From NCBI GenBank assembly GCA_008638375.1, contig VIRR01000511.1:62001-126000 (forward strand): a DNA stretch of 64,000 bases, given 5' to 3'. Of the stretch, positions 1 to 8,975 are shown piece by piece. Under the pieces are notes generated by a model. That model made no database searches and was not told the DNA's origin. It was given only the letters and a program-made list of their open reading frames with translations. The first letter of the stretch is position 1. Each line of letters opens with the position of its first letter. The position numbers and the translations under genes were made by a program. Origin of the DNA: Nyssa sinensis. Lineage: Eukaryota; Streptophyta; Magnoliopsida; Cornales; Nyssaceae.

Positions 1-1060
1 TTTCCTTTGCCGATGATAGATCAACTAGTTGATGCTACTGCAGGGCACAAACTCATGAGCTTCATGGATGCCTATTCAAGATATAATCAAATCCAGATGT
101 ACCCTCGAGACTAGGAAAAGACAACATTCATAACCAAACGAGGTCTCTATTGCTATAGAGTGATGCCATTCGGACTAAAAAATGCTGGGGCCACATACCA
201 GCGTCTGGTTAATAAGATGTTCAGCCCTTTGATCGGCGGTATCATGAAAGTTTATATTAATCATATGCTGGTCAAAAGCCTACGGAAGGATAGCCACATC
301 CAGCATCTTGCTCAAACATTTGACATCTTGAGGCAATACAAGATGAAGCTCAATCCCTCGAAATGCACCTTTGGTGTAACGAAGGGAAAGTTCTTGGGAT
401 ACATTGTCTCTCAGAGGGGTATAGAAGCAGACCCCACTCAGATTGGGGCTCTGGTTGGACTGGAGTCACCAAAGACCAAGAAAGACATTCAAGCTCTGAA
501 TGGCAGAATTGAAGCTCTAAGCAGATTTATCTCCAAATCCACTAATCGATGCCTACCGTTCTTCATAGCTCTGAAGGGAAACAAAGCTCTATAGTGGACG
601 GAAGAGTGTGAAAAAGCCTTTCAAGAATTGAAGGAATACCTAGCATCACTTGAACTCTTATCAAAGCTAGTCCAGGGGGAAAAGTTACTTCTCTATCTTG
701 TAGTCTCTGAAAACGCCGTCAGTTTTGTTCTGGTCAGGCAAGACAAAAGGAGTCCAAAAGCCCATATTCTATGTCAGCAGGGCCTTACTGGACATAGAAA
801 AAAGATACCCAGAGATTGAGAAATTGGCTTTTGCCCTAATAACCTCAACACGGAAGCTCAGACCCTACTTTCAAGCTCATCCTATTGAAATTTCAACTGC
901 TTACCCCTTGAAGTCAGTACTAAGAAAGCTTGAAGTATCAGGGCGATTAGTCAAATGGTCAATGGAGTTAGGGGAGTTCGACATATCCTATGTTCCACGG
1001 ATCTCAATTAAAGGACAAGCCTTGGCCGATTTTGTTGCTGAGTTTACCCCAGCACTGTAG
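1..1060 (+). pseudogene. Ty3/gypsy reverse transcriptase and RNase H, broken
   Basis: Copies element RNA into DNA and degrades the RNA strand. The first frame shows the RT landmarks FMDAYSRYNQ (61-90), MPFGLKNAGATYQR (163-204) and KCTFGVTKGKFLGY (361-402). The RNase H part includes KPIFYVSRALLDIEKRYPEIEK and runs into the connection domain that ends AEFTPAL. The catalytic YxDD box, at about 250-270, reads VYINHMLVKS, so both aspartates are gone (N and H). In-frame stops lie at 112-114, 592-594 and 1058-1060, all TAG. A one-base shift near 745-755 moves the reading from frame 1 to frame 2. The gene starts before the window. Confidence 0.88.
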
Positions 1061-1573
1061 GACAGGGCACAGCTTTGCGAGAGTTTGGGAACATGGCAGC
1101 TTTACACTGATGGATCATCCACCGACCGTGGCTCTAGAGTTGGTATGGTGTTACACATCCCTGATAGGCTTATGACAGAAAAGACAATTAGCTTAGGGTT
1201 CAGAGCCTTCAACAATGAAGCTGAATATGAAGCCCTTGTCTTGGGGATGAAGCTAGCATAGGAGTGTGAGGCTCAGAACCTCGAAGTCTTCTCTGATTCC
1301 CAATTAGTGGTTAGCCAAGTTCTGGGAGAGTTTGCCATTAAAGATGACAGGATGCTTCGGTATTCAGAACTGGTCAACATGCTGAAACGCTCCTTCCAAG
1401 CATTATCTATCCAAAAAATAGAGAGAGGCCAAAACTGCAGAGCTGATGCTTTGGCAAACATGGCATCTCACTTGAAATTAGAAGGAGATGCTACGCTAAA
1501 AATCTCCCACCAGCCAAGGTCGAGCATCAAAGATATCCAAATCACCCAAATCACAGAACAACCTCAAAACTGA
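1061..1573 (+). pseudogene. Second (archaeal-type) RNase H of a Tat-lineage element
   Basis: A second RNase H domain follows the first in the same frame. Landmarks are WQLYTDGSST, carrying the first acidic residue (about 1094-1123), NEAEYEALVLGM with the catalytic glutamate (about 1214-1249), VFSDSQLVVSQV (about 1289-1324) and GQNCRADALANMAS with the last aspartate (about 1427-1468). This layout matches the RVT_3/archaeal-type RNase H that Tat and Ogre elements carry as well as the ordinary gypsy one. Stops interrupt it at 1259-1261 (TAG) and close it at 1571-1573 (TGA). In intact relatives it continues into integrase. Confidence 0.8.
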
Positions 1574-1629
1574 ATGACTCTCATCCTCCAGTACCTGGAA
1601 GAAAGGCTCCTTCCAAAAGATAATATAAG

Positions 1630-2801
1630 GCAAGAAGGATCCGAATCCGAGTTGCCCAGTACCTTGTTATGAATGGAAGGCTTTATCGAAGGTTTTATTC
1701 TCAACCCCTACTGAGATGCCTGTCTCCAGAGAGTCTCAGTATGTCCTGGCAGAAGTTCATGAAAGAATATGTGGAAATTATAATGGAGGCAGAACCATAG
1801 CACACTGAGCTCAAACGCAAGGCTACTACTGGCTTGGAATGCTGAGACAGGCTAAGGAATACGTCCAAAAGTGTGACAAGTGCCACAGGTTCGCTTCCTA
1901 CCAACACCAGCCCCACCAAGAGCTCGTCCCTATCACCAGCCCATGGCCTTTTGTTTAGTGGAGGATGGACATCATAGGCCCATTGCCTAAAGCCACACCG
2001 AACAGGAGATATCTACTGGTAGCCATTGACTACTTTTCCAAATGGGCGGAAGCAGAGCCTCTAACCCATATTACTAAGAAAGAAGTCAAGAGTTTCACTT
2101 GGAAGAACATAGTCTGCAGGTTCGGTATACCACGCGTGATCGTCTTAGACAACGGTACGCAATTTGCTAGTAAAATTTTCAAAAAATTCTACCAAGACCT
2201 ATATATCAATCAACATTTTTCCTCTCCTGGACACCCCCAAGCCAACGGGCAAGCTGAGGTCACTAACTGGACAATCCTTGATGCTCTTAAGAAGAGGTTG
2301 AAAGAAGCCAAGGGAAGATGGGTTGAAGAACTCTCTGGAGTACTTTGGGCCTACAGAACAACTAGAAGAACACCAACCTCTGAAACGCCCTTCTCACTTG
2401 CCTATGGTACCGAAGCGGTAATCCCCGTTGAGATCGATATGCCTACCCTGAGATCTGAAGCTTTCAACCAAGAGGTCAATGAGTAGCAACTCGCAGAGAA
2501 TTTGGACCTACTTGAAGAAAAGACGGAGCAAGCTAGAATCAAGATGGAAGCATATTAGCACAGGATGGCCAGCAACTTCAAACTAGGTCTAAAACATGTC
2601 AGCTTTCAGGTTGGAGATCTTGTCCTAAGAAGAGTATTTCAGAACACCAAGGATCCCACTATGGGAAAGTTATCACCCAACTGGGAAAGCGCTTACAAAG
2701 TAACAAAGACTGTTAGACCTACCACCTATTGGTTAGAGAACATGGATGGGAAACATGTTCCCAGGCCTTGGAATATAGAGCACTTACGAAAATATTATTA
2801 A
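1630..2801 (+). pseudogene. Ty3/gypsy integrase, broken
   Basis: Inserts element DNA into the host chromosome. It begins in frame 1 (ARRIRIRVAQYLVMNGRLYRR), shifts to frame 0 near 1735 and then stays in that frame. The zinc-binding H2C2 module is visible around 1752-1900 (a histidine pair, then KCDKCHRF). The DDE core follows: aspartate in MDIIGPLP (1965-1988), aspartate in LDNGTQFAS (about 2145-2171) and glutamate in NGQAEVTN (about 2244-2267), with spacing right for D,D-35-E. A C-terminal chromodomain is absent, as expected for a non-chromovirus. Stops lie at 1806-1808 (TGA), 1956-1958, 2484-2486 and 2556-2558 (all TAG). The final stop is at 2799-2801. Confidence 0.88.
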
Positions 2802-2831
2802 TAAAGATTTTTTCTTTTAATATTCTATAAA

Positions 2832-3225
2832 GTGTTTCCATCTTAATGTACGGACCTCGTGTCTGGTCCATCTTAATGTACAAACCTCGTGTCAGGTCCA
2901 TCTTAATGCACAGACTTCACGTCTGGTCCATCTTAATGTATAGACCTCGTGTCTAGTCCATCTTAATATACATACCTCGTGTCTGGTCCATCTTAATGTA
3001 CAGACCTCGTGTCTGGTCCTTCTTAATGTACAGACCTTATGTTTGGTCCATCTCAATGTACAGACCTTGTATCTGGTCCATCTCAATGTACAGACCTTGT
3101 GTCTGGTCCATCTTAATGTACAGACCTCGTGTCTAGTCTATCTCAATGTACAGATCTTGTGTCTGGTCCATCTTAATGCACAGACCTTATGTCTGGTCCA
3201 CCTCACTATATAGACCTTAAAAACT
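2832..3225. repeat. 30-bp tandem array downstream of gypsy pol
   Basis: About thirteen head-to-tail copies of a 30-bp unit. Each contains a variant of CAGACCTCGTGTCTGG followed by TCCATCTTAATGTA. Copies differ at a few positions, such as CTCGTGTC versus CTTATGTC and CATCTTAA versus CATCTCAA. AGAC and GTCT inside the unit form a short inverted repeat. The array begins about 30 bp after the pol stop. Tandem arrays in this part of the 3' untranslated region are documented in Tat/Ogre elements and can seed satellite DNA. Confidence 0.93.
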
Positions 3226-3936
3226 GGTCCATCTCATTAAAACTACTCGGTTTTTTCCAAACTAAAGGGAAATGGAGTAACTTAGCTGCTCAGCTACACG
3301 GTTACAAACGTTCTTTTAGTCAGACGCCTATTCTGGCTAACTGTTACAGATCTTATTGCTTAAGTTCTTATTAGTAAGTTCTAAAGATCTATCTTAAGAA
3401 TAAAGGTTCTGATTTTCAAAGATCTGTCCAAATACTATTAGTCCAGTTATTATTACAAGTCTTTTGGCTCGGCAGTTAAGCCCCGGGTAGTTAACTTTCA
3501 CAAAACTTGCTGTTAAGGTTATTCAGTACAAGCTCGGATTCAGATGCCTCAAATTTTGGATTCAGGCTCAATTGCTTACTTTGATTTTCCTACTTTCGAG
3601 AAACTTACACAGTTATTACAACTTGGTTCGAATTATTACAAGTCATGCAGTTCGAAAAACAGCCCACTAATCATGACCAATCAAGGAGTTGGTCCGAAAT
3701 AAGTTACTTTTTGAACAACTTTACTTACGTCAATTGCAAGTTTGAAGGGCTGAAGCCCATTTATACACTACAGAATAGTGGGACTTGGGACAATGCTTGG
3801 CCAACCTCAAAATTTGCAAGTATTATCATTCAAAAGAGAAAGAAGGCAAGAAGCTCTGAGGAAAAGATAGTATCATTAATAACTATGTTCAAGTACATCA
3901 AAAAAAAAAAAAGGAAAAAGCATAACTACAAAAGTT
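3226..3936. other. Spacer between tandem array and antisense gene
   Basis: No coding region is supported here. The sequence is internal to the gypsy element, between the 30-bp array and the end of the antisense gene. It includes an A-rich run at 3900-3912. The short open frame at 3645-3947 has no recognisable motif and overlaps the end of the antisense gene. Confidence 0.6.
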
Positions 3937-5901
3937 TTATCTCCTAAACGGGAGGCTGTCATCATCATCATCTTCTTCAATACCCGACAGATCAATGTTT
4001 AGGAATTTGGCGACAAGTTTGGACTTAAAGTTGTCATAACAAAACTGCACAAATTCCCGACCCATCTCCTCTACCTCAGTCCTCATCTCAACTTCGATCT
4101 CAGCCTTGGCTTCCTCGACCTTTAGAACAAGGGAGACTTGAAGTGTGTCGTTTGCTTTCCGAAGCCCCTCAAGCTCCTGAATGAGGGATGCTCTCTCTAA
4201 CTACAAGGAATCCCTCTAAGACTTAAGGGAATCCTTCTCAGACTCCATGATAGAGAGGGAATTCTTTACTTCCTTGAGTTCTTCTTCGGCAATAGAGACC
4301 TTCGATTGAGCCGTGCCGAGCTAGAGCCGTGCCGAGCTGAAGCCTGGCGTTGTCCAAATCATCTTGAAGCTTTTCTACAACCTCAGGATCCAGGGCAGAA
4401 TCCATCAGGGCAGCCAGGCTATGCAAGGTCTGCAAAATAAAAAAAAAAAATTAGGAAAACAGGACGTAAAGAAAAAACACCAAAAAGAACAACACAGCAA
4501 TTACCTTCATCTGCGAGCACATCACATCACCAATAGTCTGTCAAGTACTCTGAGCCTTGTGCTTTTGAGGGGCACCCTCCCAAAAGTTTTCAATGGCCTC
4601 TTAAACGGCCTTGTACCCATCCGGCATCAAGTCCAAGTCGACTGCCACCCTCACTTTCCCCTTTTTGGGGACCTTTGGAGCCGAAGAGAGGGTAGGCTCA
4701 GAAATCACAATGCCCTTTTTGGGCGGTGCCGAGGAGGAAGGGTCGAAAATCACCAAGCCTTTCTTGGGAGGCGCAAAAGTAAAAGGGTAAGAAGTCACCA
4801 CCCCCTTCTTGGGTGGTGCAGAGGTGGAGGGGACGGCAGGGGTCCTCTTCTTCTTAGTTGGGGGAGAACCTACAAGGGGAAAGGGATTCGCCACCCTCTT
4901 CTTCTTCGTAGGGGCCCAACTGTTGAACACAGTTTTCTTCACATCTTCAGCTCTGTTTTTATTCTTTGGGGCCATTGGACTGCTCAGCTTAAGGATGGCC
5001 CTGAAGTCCCGGTTACTAGTCTAAAGAAGTCTCCTGTACTGGTCCTTGAGGACATTTGTGAAGAATGGCCTCTTCTTGGCACTTTTACCTACACAGGAGA
5101 TACAACAGCAACAGTTAATTAAACAATACACAAATAGAGACATAAACGAAGGCAAAAATTACAAAAGATGGGGGTCTCACCCATAAACCCCGTGCTCTGG
5201 GGGAATGTAGGGATCTAATCCTCAAGGTCTTTTATCTCCCAACCTCCACTAATGAAGAAATATCGTTTCTTCCAGGTCTTGTTGGAAGTCGATACGAAAG
5301 AAAGAGGTCTGAACCCCCTATCAAAAGACATATAGTAGAGGCTCTCCGACCTCATATACTTAAGATCCATTTTACTACGGATCAAGTCTAGGGAGACCTC
5401 AACGTTGTTCAGACGACCTAAGGCTATAAACCCTAACAGGTGCCTCCAACTATTCAAGTTCAGGTCGGCAAGGCAAATATTGAACCAACAAAAAAACTCC
5501 CTAAGCAACTTAGGGAAAGGAAGATGCAACCCCATCTCATACCAAGCAGTATAAACACAAATCTTGCCTTCCCTAATAACTTAAGGAAGATCTATGGAAT
5601 CAGGGACCGTAAAGGTGACATTTTGAGGAAAATCGAATTCCTCCCTTATACTATGTAACAGGGAAGAAGTTACAGTGCTCTGTCCCTCTTCTCTTTCGGA
5701 GAGTTTGCTAGAGATCTCCTCCTTTTTGTTCCTAGGCTCTAAAAACGCATCTACGATCCTAACCTCGGGGCTAGAACGGGTTCCTTCCGACCTATCCCCC
5801 GAGGAACTACTATCTCTAGTTAGGGTTTGGGACGATGTAAAAGTCTCCAAAAGACTTCCTGAACTACTGCCAACACCAGAGGATGTAGTGGAGGTAGACA
5901 T
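3937..5901 (-). pseudogene. Spliced antisense gene of the Tat element (Transposase_28-like protein)
   Basis: An antisense gene with three exons can be followed on the minus strand: 5901-5181, 5088-4505 and 4429-3937. Introns have GT..AG ends and keep the frame; the second ends in a T-rich tract and TTTTGCAG. Exon 1 has a Ser/Thr-rich start, then GLHLPFPKLLREFF, SWRHLLGFIALGRL and TWKKRYFFISGGWE. These resemble the plant 'putative gypsy type transposon' domain (PF04195). Exon 2 is basic and repetitive (APPKKG, PTKKKR). Exon 3 is a coiled coil ending in an acidic run of aspartates. Stops at 5583-5581, 5217-5215, in early exon 2 (near 5020), at 4603-4601 and in exon 3, plus a 16-bp duplication at about 4311-4340 that shifts the frame, make it a pseudogene. 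The function of such proteins is unknown. Confidence 0.75.
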
Positions 5902-6114
5902 TTCAAAAATAACCAGAAAATGAAAAGAAGAAGAACAGTGAAAATATGAATGTAGGGGCCAAAATCAAACCTGAAGAGAGAGAGAAGCTTTAGACGACAA
6001 GTACTCCTCACAGTTTGGCTTTCTGGTTCCACAATGGCGGATTCTTTCTTTCTTTCTTTTTTTCTTCTAAGTATAAGAGAAACAGTAAAAAAGGTGTACA
6101 AAGCTCCTTTTCCT

Positions 6115-6123
6115 CTTTATATA
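6115..6123 (-). promoter_or_regulatory. TATA box for the antisense gene
   Basis: The minus strand reads TATATAAAG here, about 215 bp before the antisense ATG at 5901. It lies outside the LTR, so the antisense gene appears to have its own promoter. Spacing allows a leader of about 180 bases. The match is to the plant TATA consensus only; transcription is not shown. Confidence 0.5.
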
Positions 6124-6309
6124 CATTCAAAAATTGGGGCCCATCAAGGCGAACCGTCACGACGGTTATAAGCAATGATAGCCTTGGAAGCCCAAAAATT
6201 GACTGCGCAATAAATGACGCACCAACAGTTGTCTTGGAAAACAAGAAGACAGAACGCGTGACTTTTCGGAGGCTCATAACCTTAGTTACGCCATGAGCTC
6301 AAACTAAGG

Positions 6310-6325
6310 CTTAGGAGGGAGTAGC
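6310..6325 (+). other. Polypurine tract of the gypsy element
   Basis: The stretch CTTAGGAGGGAGTAGC, mostly purine, lies directly before the LTR start TGATATAC. In LTR elements the polypurine tract primes plus-strand synthesis and abuts the 3' LTR. It is interrupted by pyrimidines, so it is either decayed or slightly misplaced. Confidence 0.5.
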
Positions 6326-6887
6326 TGATATACTACAAAGTGACAGACCAATCTTCATGTGACACGTATGCCTATAGACTAGGCAATGCTCGGCCATTCA
6401 GAGCAGACCTACACCCCTTCAGAACTTACATTCCATTCAGAACAGATCTACATTCTTACAGAACTCACAGGTCTGAGCACAGACCTTCAGAGCACTCCCG
6501 TGGTTCAGAGCTCATCACCGCCTTAACACCTACTGAGCAGAGAATAAGGAAACAATCTTCTACAAGGAAACTACCATACACGGTTATCTCTTTGGTGCAA
6601 TATCCAACATGGCAACTGCCATTGTCCGATGATCAAATCCCTACTTTCATGGCTCCAAATCCTAATCAACTTAGGAATAACTAAGCGTATAAATAAAACC
6701 CTAAGGTACGCTTTTACATTCATGCTCATTCTTTGGCTTACATTACAGTCTTTTCAACTCAGTTTATTAACTTAAGCATCGGAGCAGCTACCGCCGAAAC
6801 CAATCCGGTAGTCATCTGATCTTCTTCTTTGAATGTTCTTCAGGGAGCCAAGCTCGAAATACACATCAATCAAAAAGTGTAGCATCA
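6326..6887 (+). repeat. 3' LTR of the Tat-type gypsy element
   Basis: About 562 bp, from TGATATAC to TAGCATCA, giving TGAT/ATCA inverted ends. It has a TATA box at 6688-6695 and, before its end, a block reading CATCGGAGCAGCTACCGCCG. Similar GC-rich blocks occur near the LTR ends of many plant gypsy elements. The 5' LTR is outside the window, so the limits rest on termini alone. Confidence 0.6.
6688..6695 (+). promoter_or_regulatory. TATA box of the gypsy LTR
   Basis: TATAAATA, followed by AAACCC, lies about 360 bp into the LTR. This is the usual place for the U3/R promoter. It would have driven the genomic RNA. Confidence 0.55.
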
Positions 6888-7313
6888 GGTACCAACCTCA
6901 GTAATACCGACCTCGTCGTCATTATCATTTTGGCCTACCGACCTCGGAGCGATAAGGTAGGTAGTAGCGTGGAACAGTGAAGTAGGTAGCAATGATGAGA
7001 CTGTGGAGCAGGTAGTGATGTGGAACAGTGAACCAGGTGGCCATCATGGGACTGCCACCTCCGGACAATAGTGAATCCCAAATTTCACGATACCAAATCC
7101 TACCCACCTTGAAAAACAATCATCCTATAATTATCATCTTTAAGGTATGCATGAAGAACACAATAAATTATCTCTTGATCAGTTTTTACTCAATCTCTAA
7201 CTTCATCATCGGAGTGGCTACCGCCGGAGTCATCCCTACGACACTCTAATTCCCTTTCTTTTCAAATTTCACACAGACGAAGAACAGAACTTTGACAAAT
7301 AAGTGCAGCATCA
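6888..7313 (+). repeat. Second, related LTR end
   Basis: This segment ends like the LTR before it: ATCATCGGAGTGGCTACCGCCG near 7204-7225, then GTGCAGCATCA at 7303-7313. The earlier LTR has the matching block near 6776-6798 and GTGTAGCATCA at 6877-6887. The two upstream parts do not look alike. It may be the 3' end of an older related LTR into which the element inserted, or a tandem duplication inside one long LTR (6326-7313). Confidence 0.5.
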
Positions 7314-8975
7314 ATTTTTTTACTATTTAAAATGTGATATTTGTGATCATGATTGAAGTGTTAAATAGGATAGAATTAACAAAAAAAAATATAACCAAAA
7401 TACTTTTCATTTTCATTTGAATATAACATCAAATCTCAAAAAAATAAAAAAAATACCCCTTTCCTCATCGTGGTTTCATTCTTTGATGAAAAATGTAATG
7501 ATATTAGTTTACTCATAATGACGCGGAGAGATAAATGTTCAATTACATGAGACTAAGAGCATCTTAAGTGTATCTGTTTGTCCATACATGAATGCCAGTT
7601 TTTGTCTCATAGCATCGAAATTCATCCCCAATGTATACTGTATATGTTAGGGATATATATTTTAGTCCCAATGGCTAAAAGTTTTGAAAGGACAAAGAGC
7701 CATCACTTTAATTTTTTAAATCAACTAGCATTATTTTTAGGGTTACAAATAGCTTAATGAAGAAGGTAAAGAAAATAATGTCAGTTAACTGATTGTTAAC
7801 AACAATGACAATGACATCAAAAGACAATGAAAAAAAATGAGCTGATTTTTCAATTTATTATTGTTCCCTATGGGAAAAGATTTGAAGGAAAGTAACCCAC
7901 AATTGAAATGGTATGTATTTTTAATAATATCATATTATATAATATTTGTTACAATTTTTTATTTTTAATAAATTATAATATACATAATAAAGTTTTATTA
8001 AAATAACACATTGTGCTTCTTAAGGCATTGCATTCGAGGGTGTAACAATGACATAGTTGAGGTGGGTTATAGTTCTTCAAAATTTGAAAAAATTAAAAAT
8101 AAATTATACATATAAAATTTTAGTCATTTTCAAACTAGTCTATTCTAAAATTTTAGCCCAACCCTTTAACCATCTTAATTCTTAAATTATATATTGAGTT
8201 TGGAATTTTTTACAATGTCATTTATTTGATGCGCTTTGATGTTTTCTTAAAAAATTTCTCTATAGTATTTGTTTGGATACTAAGAAAACTTTCTTTGCTA
8301 TTTATTTGATGAATTTTGATGTTTTCTTACTAAAATTTTCTCATTTCAGTTTTGTTTGGTAGTTAAGAAAATTTAAGAATAAGAAAAAGAAATATAAACT
8401 TATTTTTTTTCTCCTACCATCTTCTTCTTTGAAAAACAAATTTTTTTACAAGTAAAATTTCTCCAATTTAAAAAAAAAAAAGAAAATTTCCCGTATCATC
8501 TTCATTTTTGAGAAAAAAATTTCCTGTCATCTTCCTTTTTGAGAATAGAAAGATTTACAACAATTTTTTGCAATTTGAAAAAATAAAATTTCCCCTCTAT
8601 AATTTATCCCAAGTACTTTTTTCCCCCACTCCGGCCTTGATTGGATTACATTGTTCATACTCGTCTGGCCTTGTTTTCATATTGCAAAGTGCATGACTCC
8701 TCTTGAGCCCCCCACAATAGTGATTAATTGACATTGAATTTGTATGCCTGTGTGTTTGTGTGTGAGAATTGTCATAATAAATCTTAGGGCGTCTCTTGCA
8801 CGGCAAGCAGCGTTCTGGCTACGGATGGAGCAAGCAGCAGAACAATAAAGGTAACAAAGATGCATCTTTCAAGGGTGTTGGTCATGCTCTCATAGAAATT
8901 ATTGAATGCATTGATTTTACTAGTTTAAATGATCATATGATAAGTCGCATGTAAATATATAAAATATTATTATAA
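7314..8975. other. AT-rich intergenic DNA
   Basis: No gene is supported. The stretch is very AT-rich, with many homopolymer runs. The short open frames within it lack recognisable motifs. Two imperfect copies of a TTTGATG..TTTTGATGTTTTCTTA-like block occur near 8220-8345. Confidence 0.55.

Larger units (their letters stand above)
1..6887 (+). mobile_element. Tat-type Ty3/gypsy retrotransposon, 3' portion
   Basis: The window opens inside the pol gene of an LTR retrotransposon. The order is reverse transcriptase, RNase H, a second RNase H, integrase, a tandem-repeat array, an antisense gene, a purine-rich tract and an LTR with TGAT...ATCA ends. RT before integrase marks Ty3/gypsy. The second RNase H and the antisense gene after pol are known marks of the Tat/Ogre lineage. 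The gag gene, protease and 5' LTR lie before position 1, so the TSD and LTR divergence cannot be read. Pol has at least nine in-frame stops and several frameshifts, so the copy is dead. The end at 6887 is inferred from the GCATCA terminus; 7313 is the alternative. Confidence 0.85.

Noticed and set aside
2832..3225. CRISPR-like array
   Set aside because: Units follow each other without unique spacers, the DNA is plant nuclear, and the array lies in a gypsy element.
4364..5122. 252-codon plus-strand frame across the antisense gene
   Set aside because: It is the shadow of the basic repetitive exon on the minus strand; the minus reading has domain similarity and introns.
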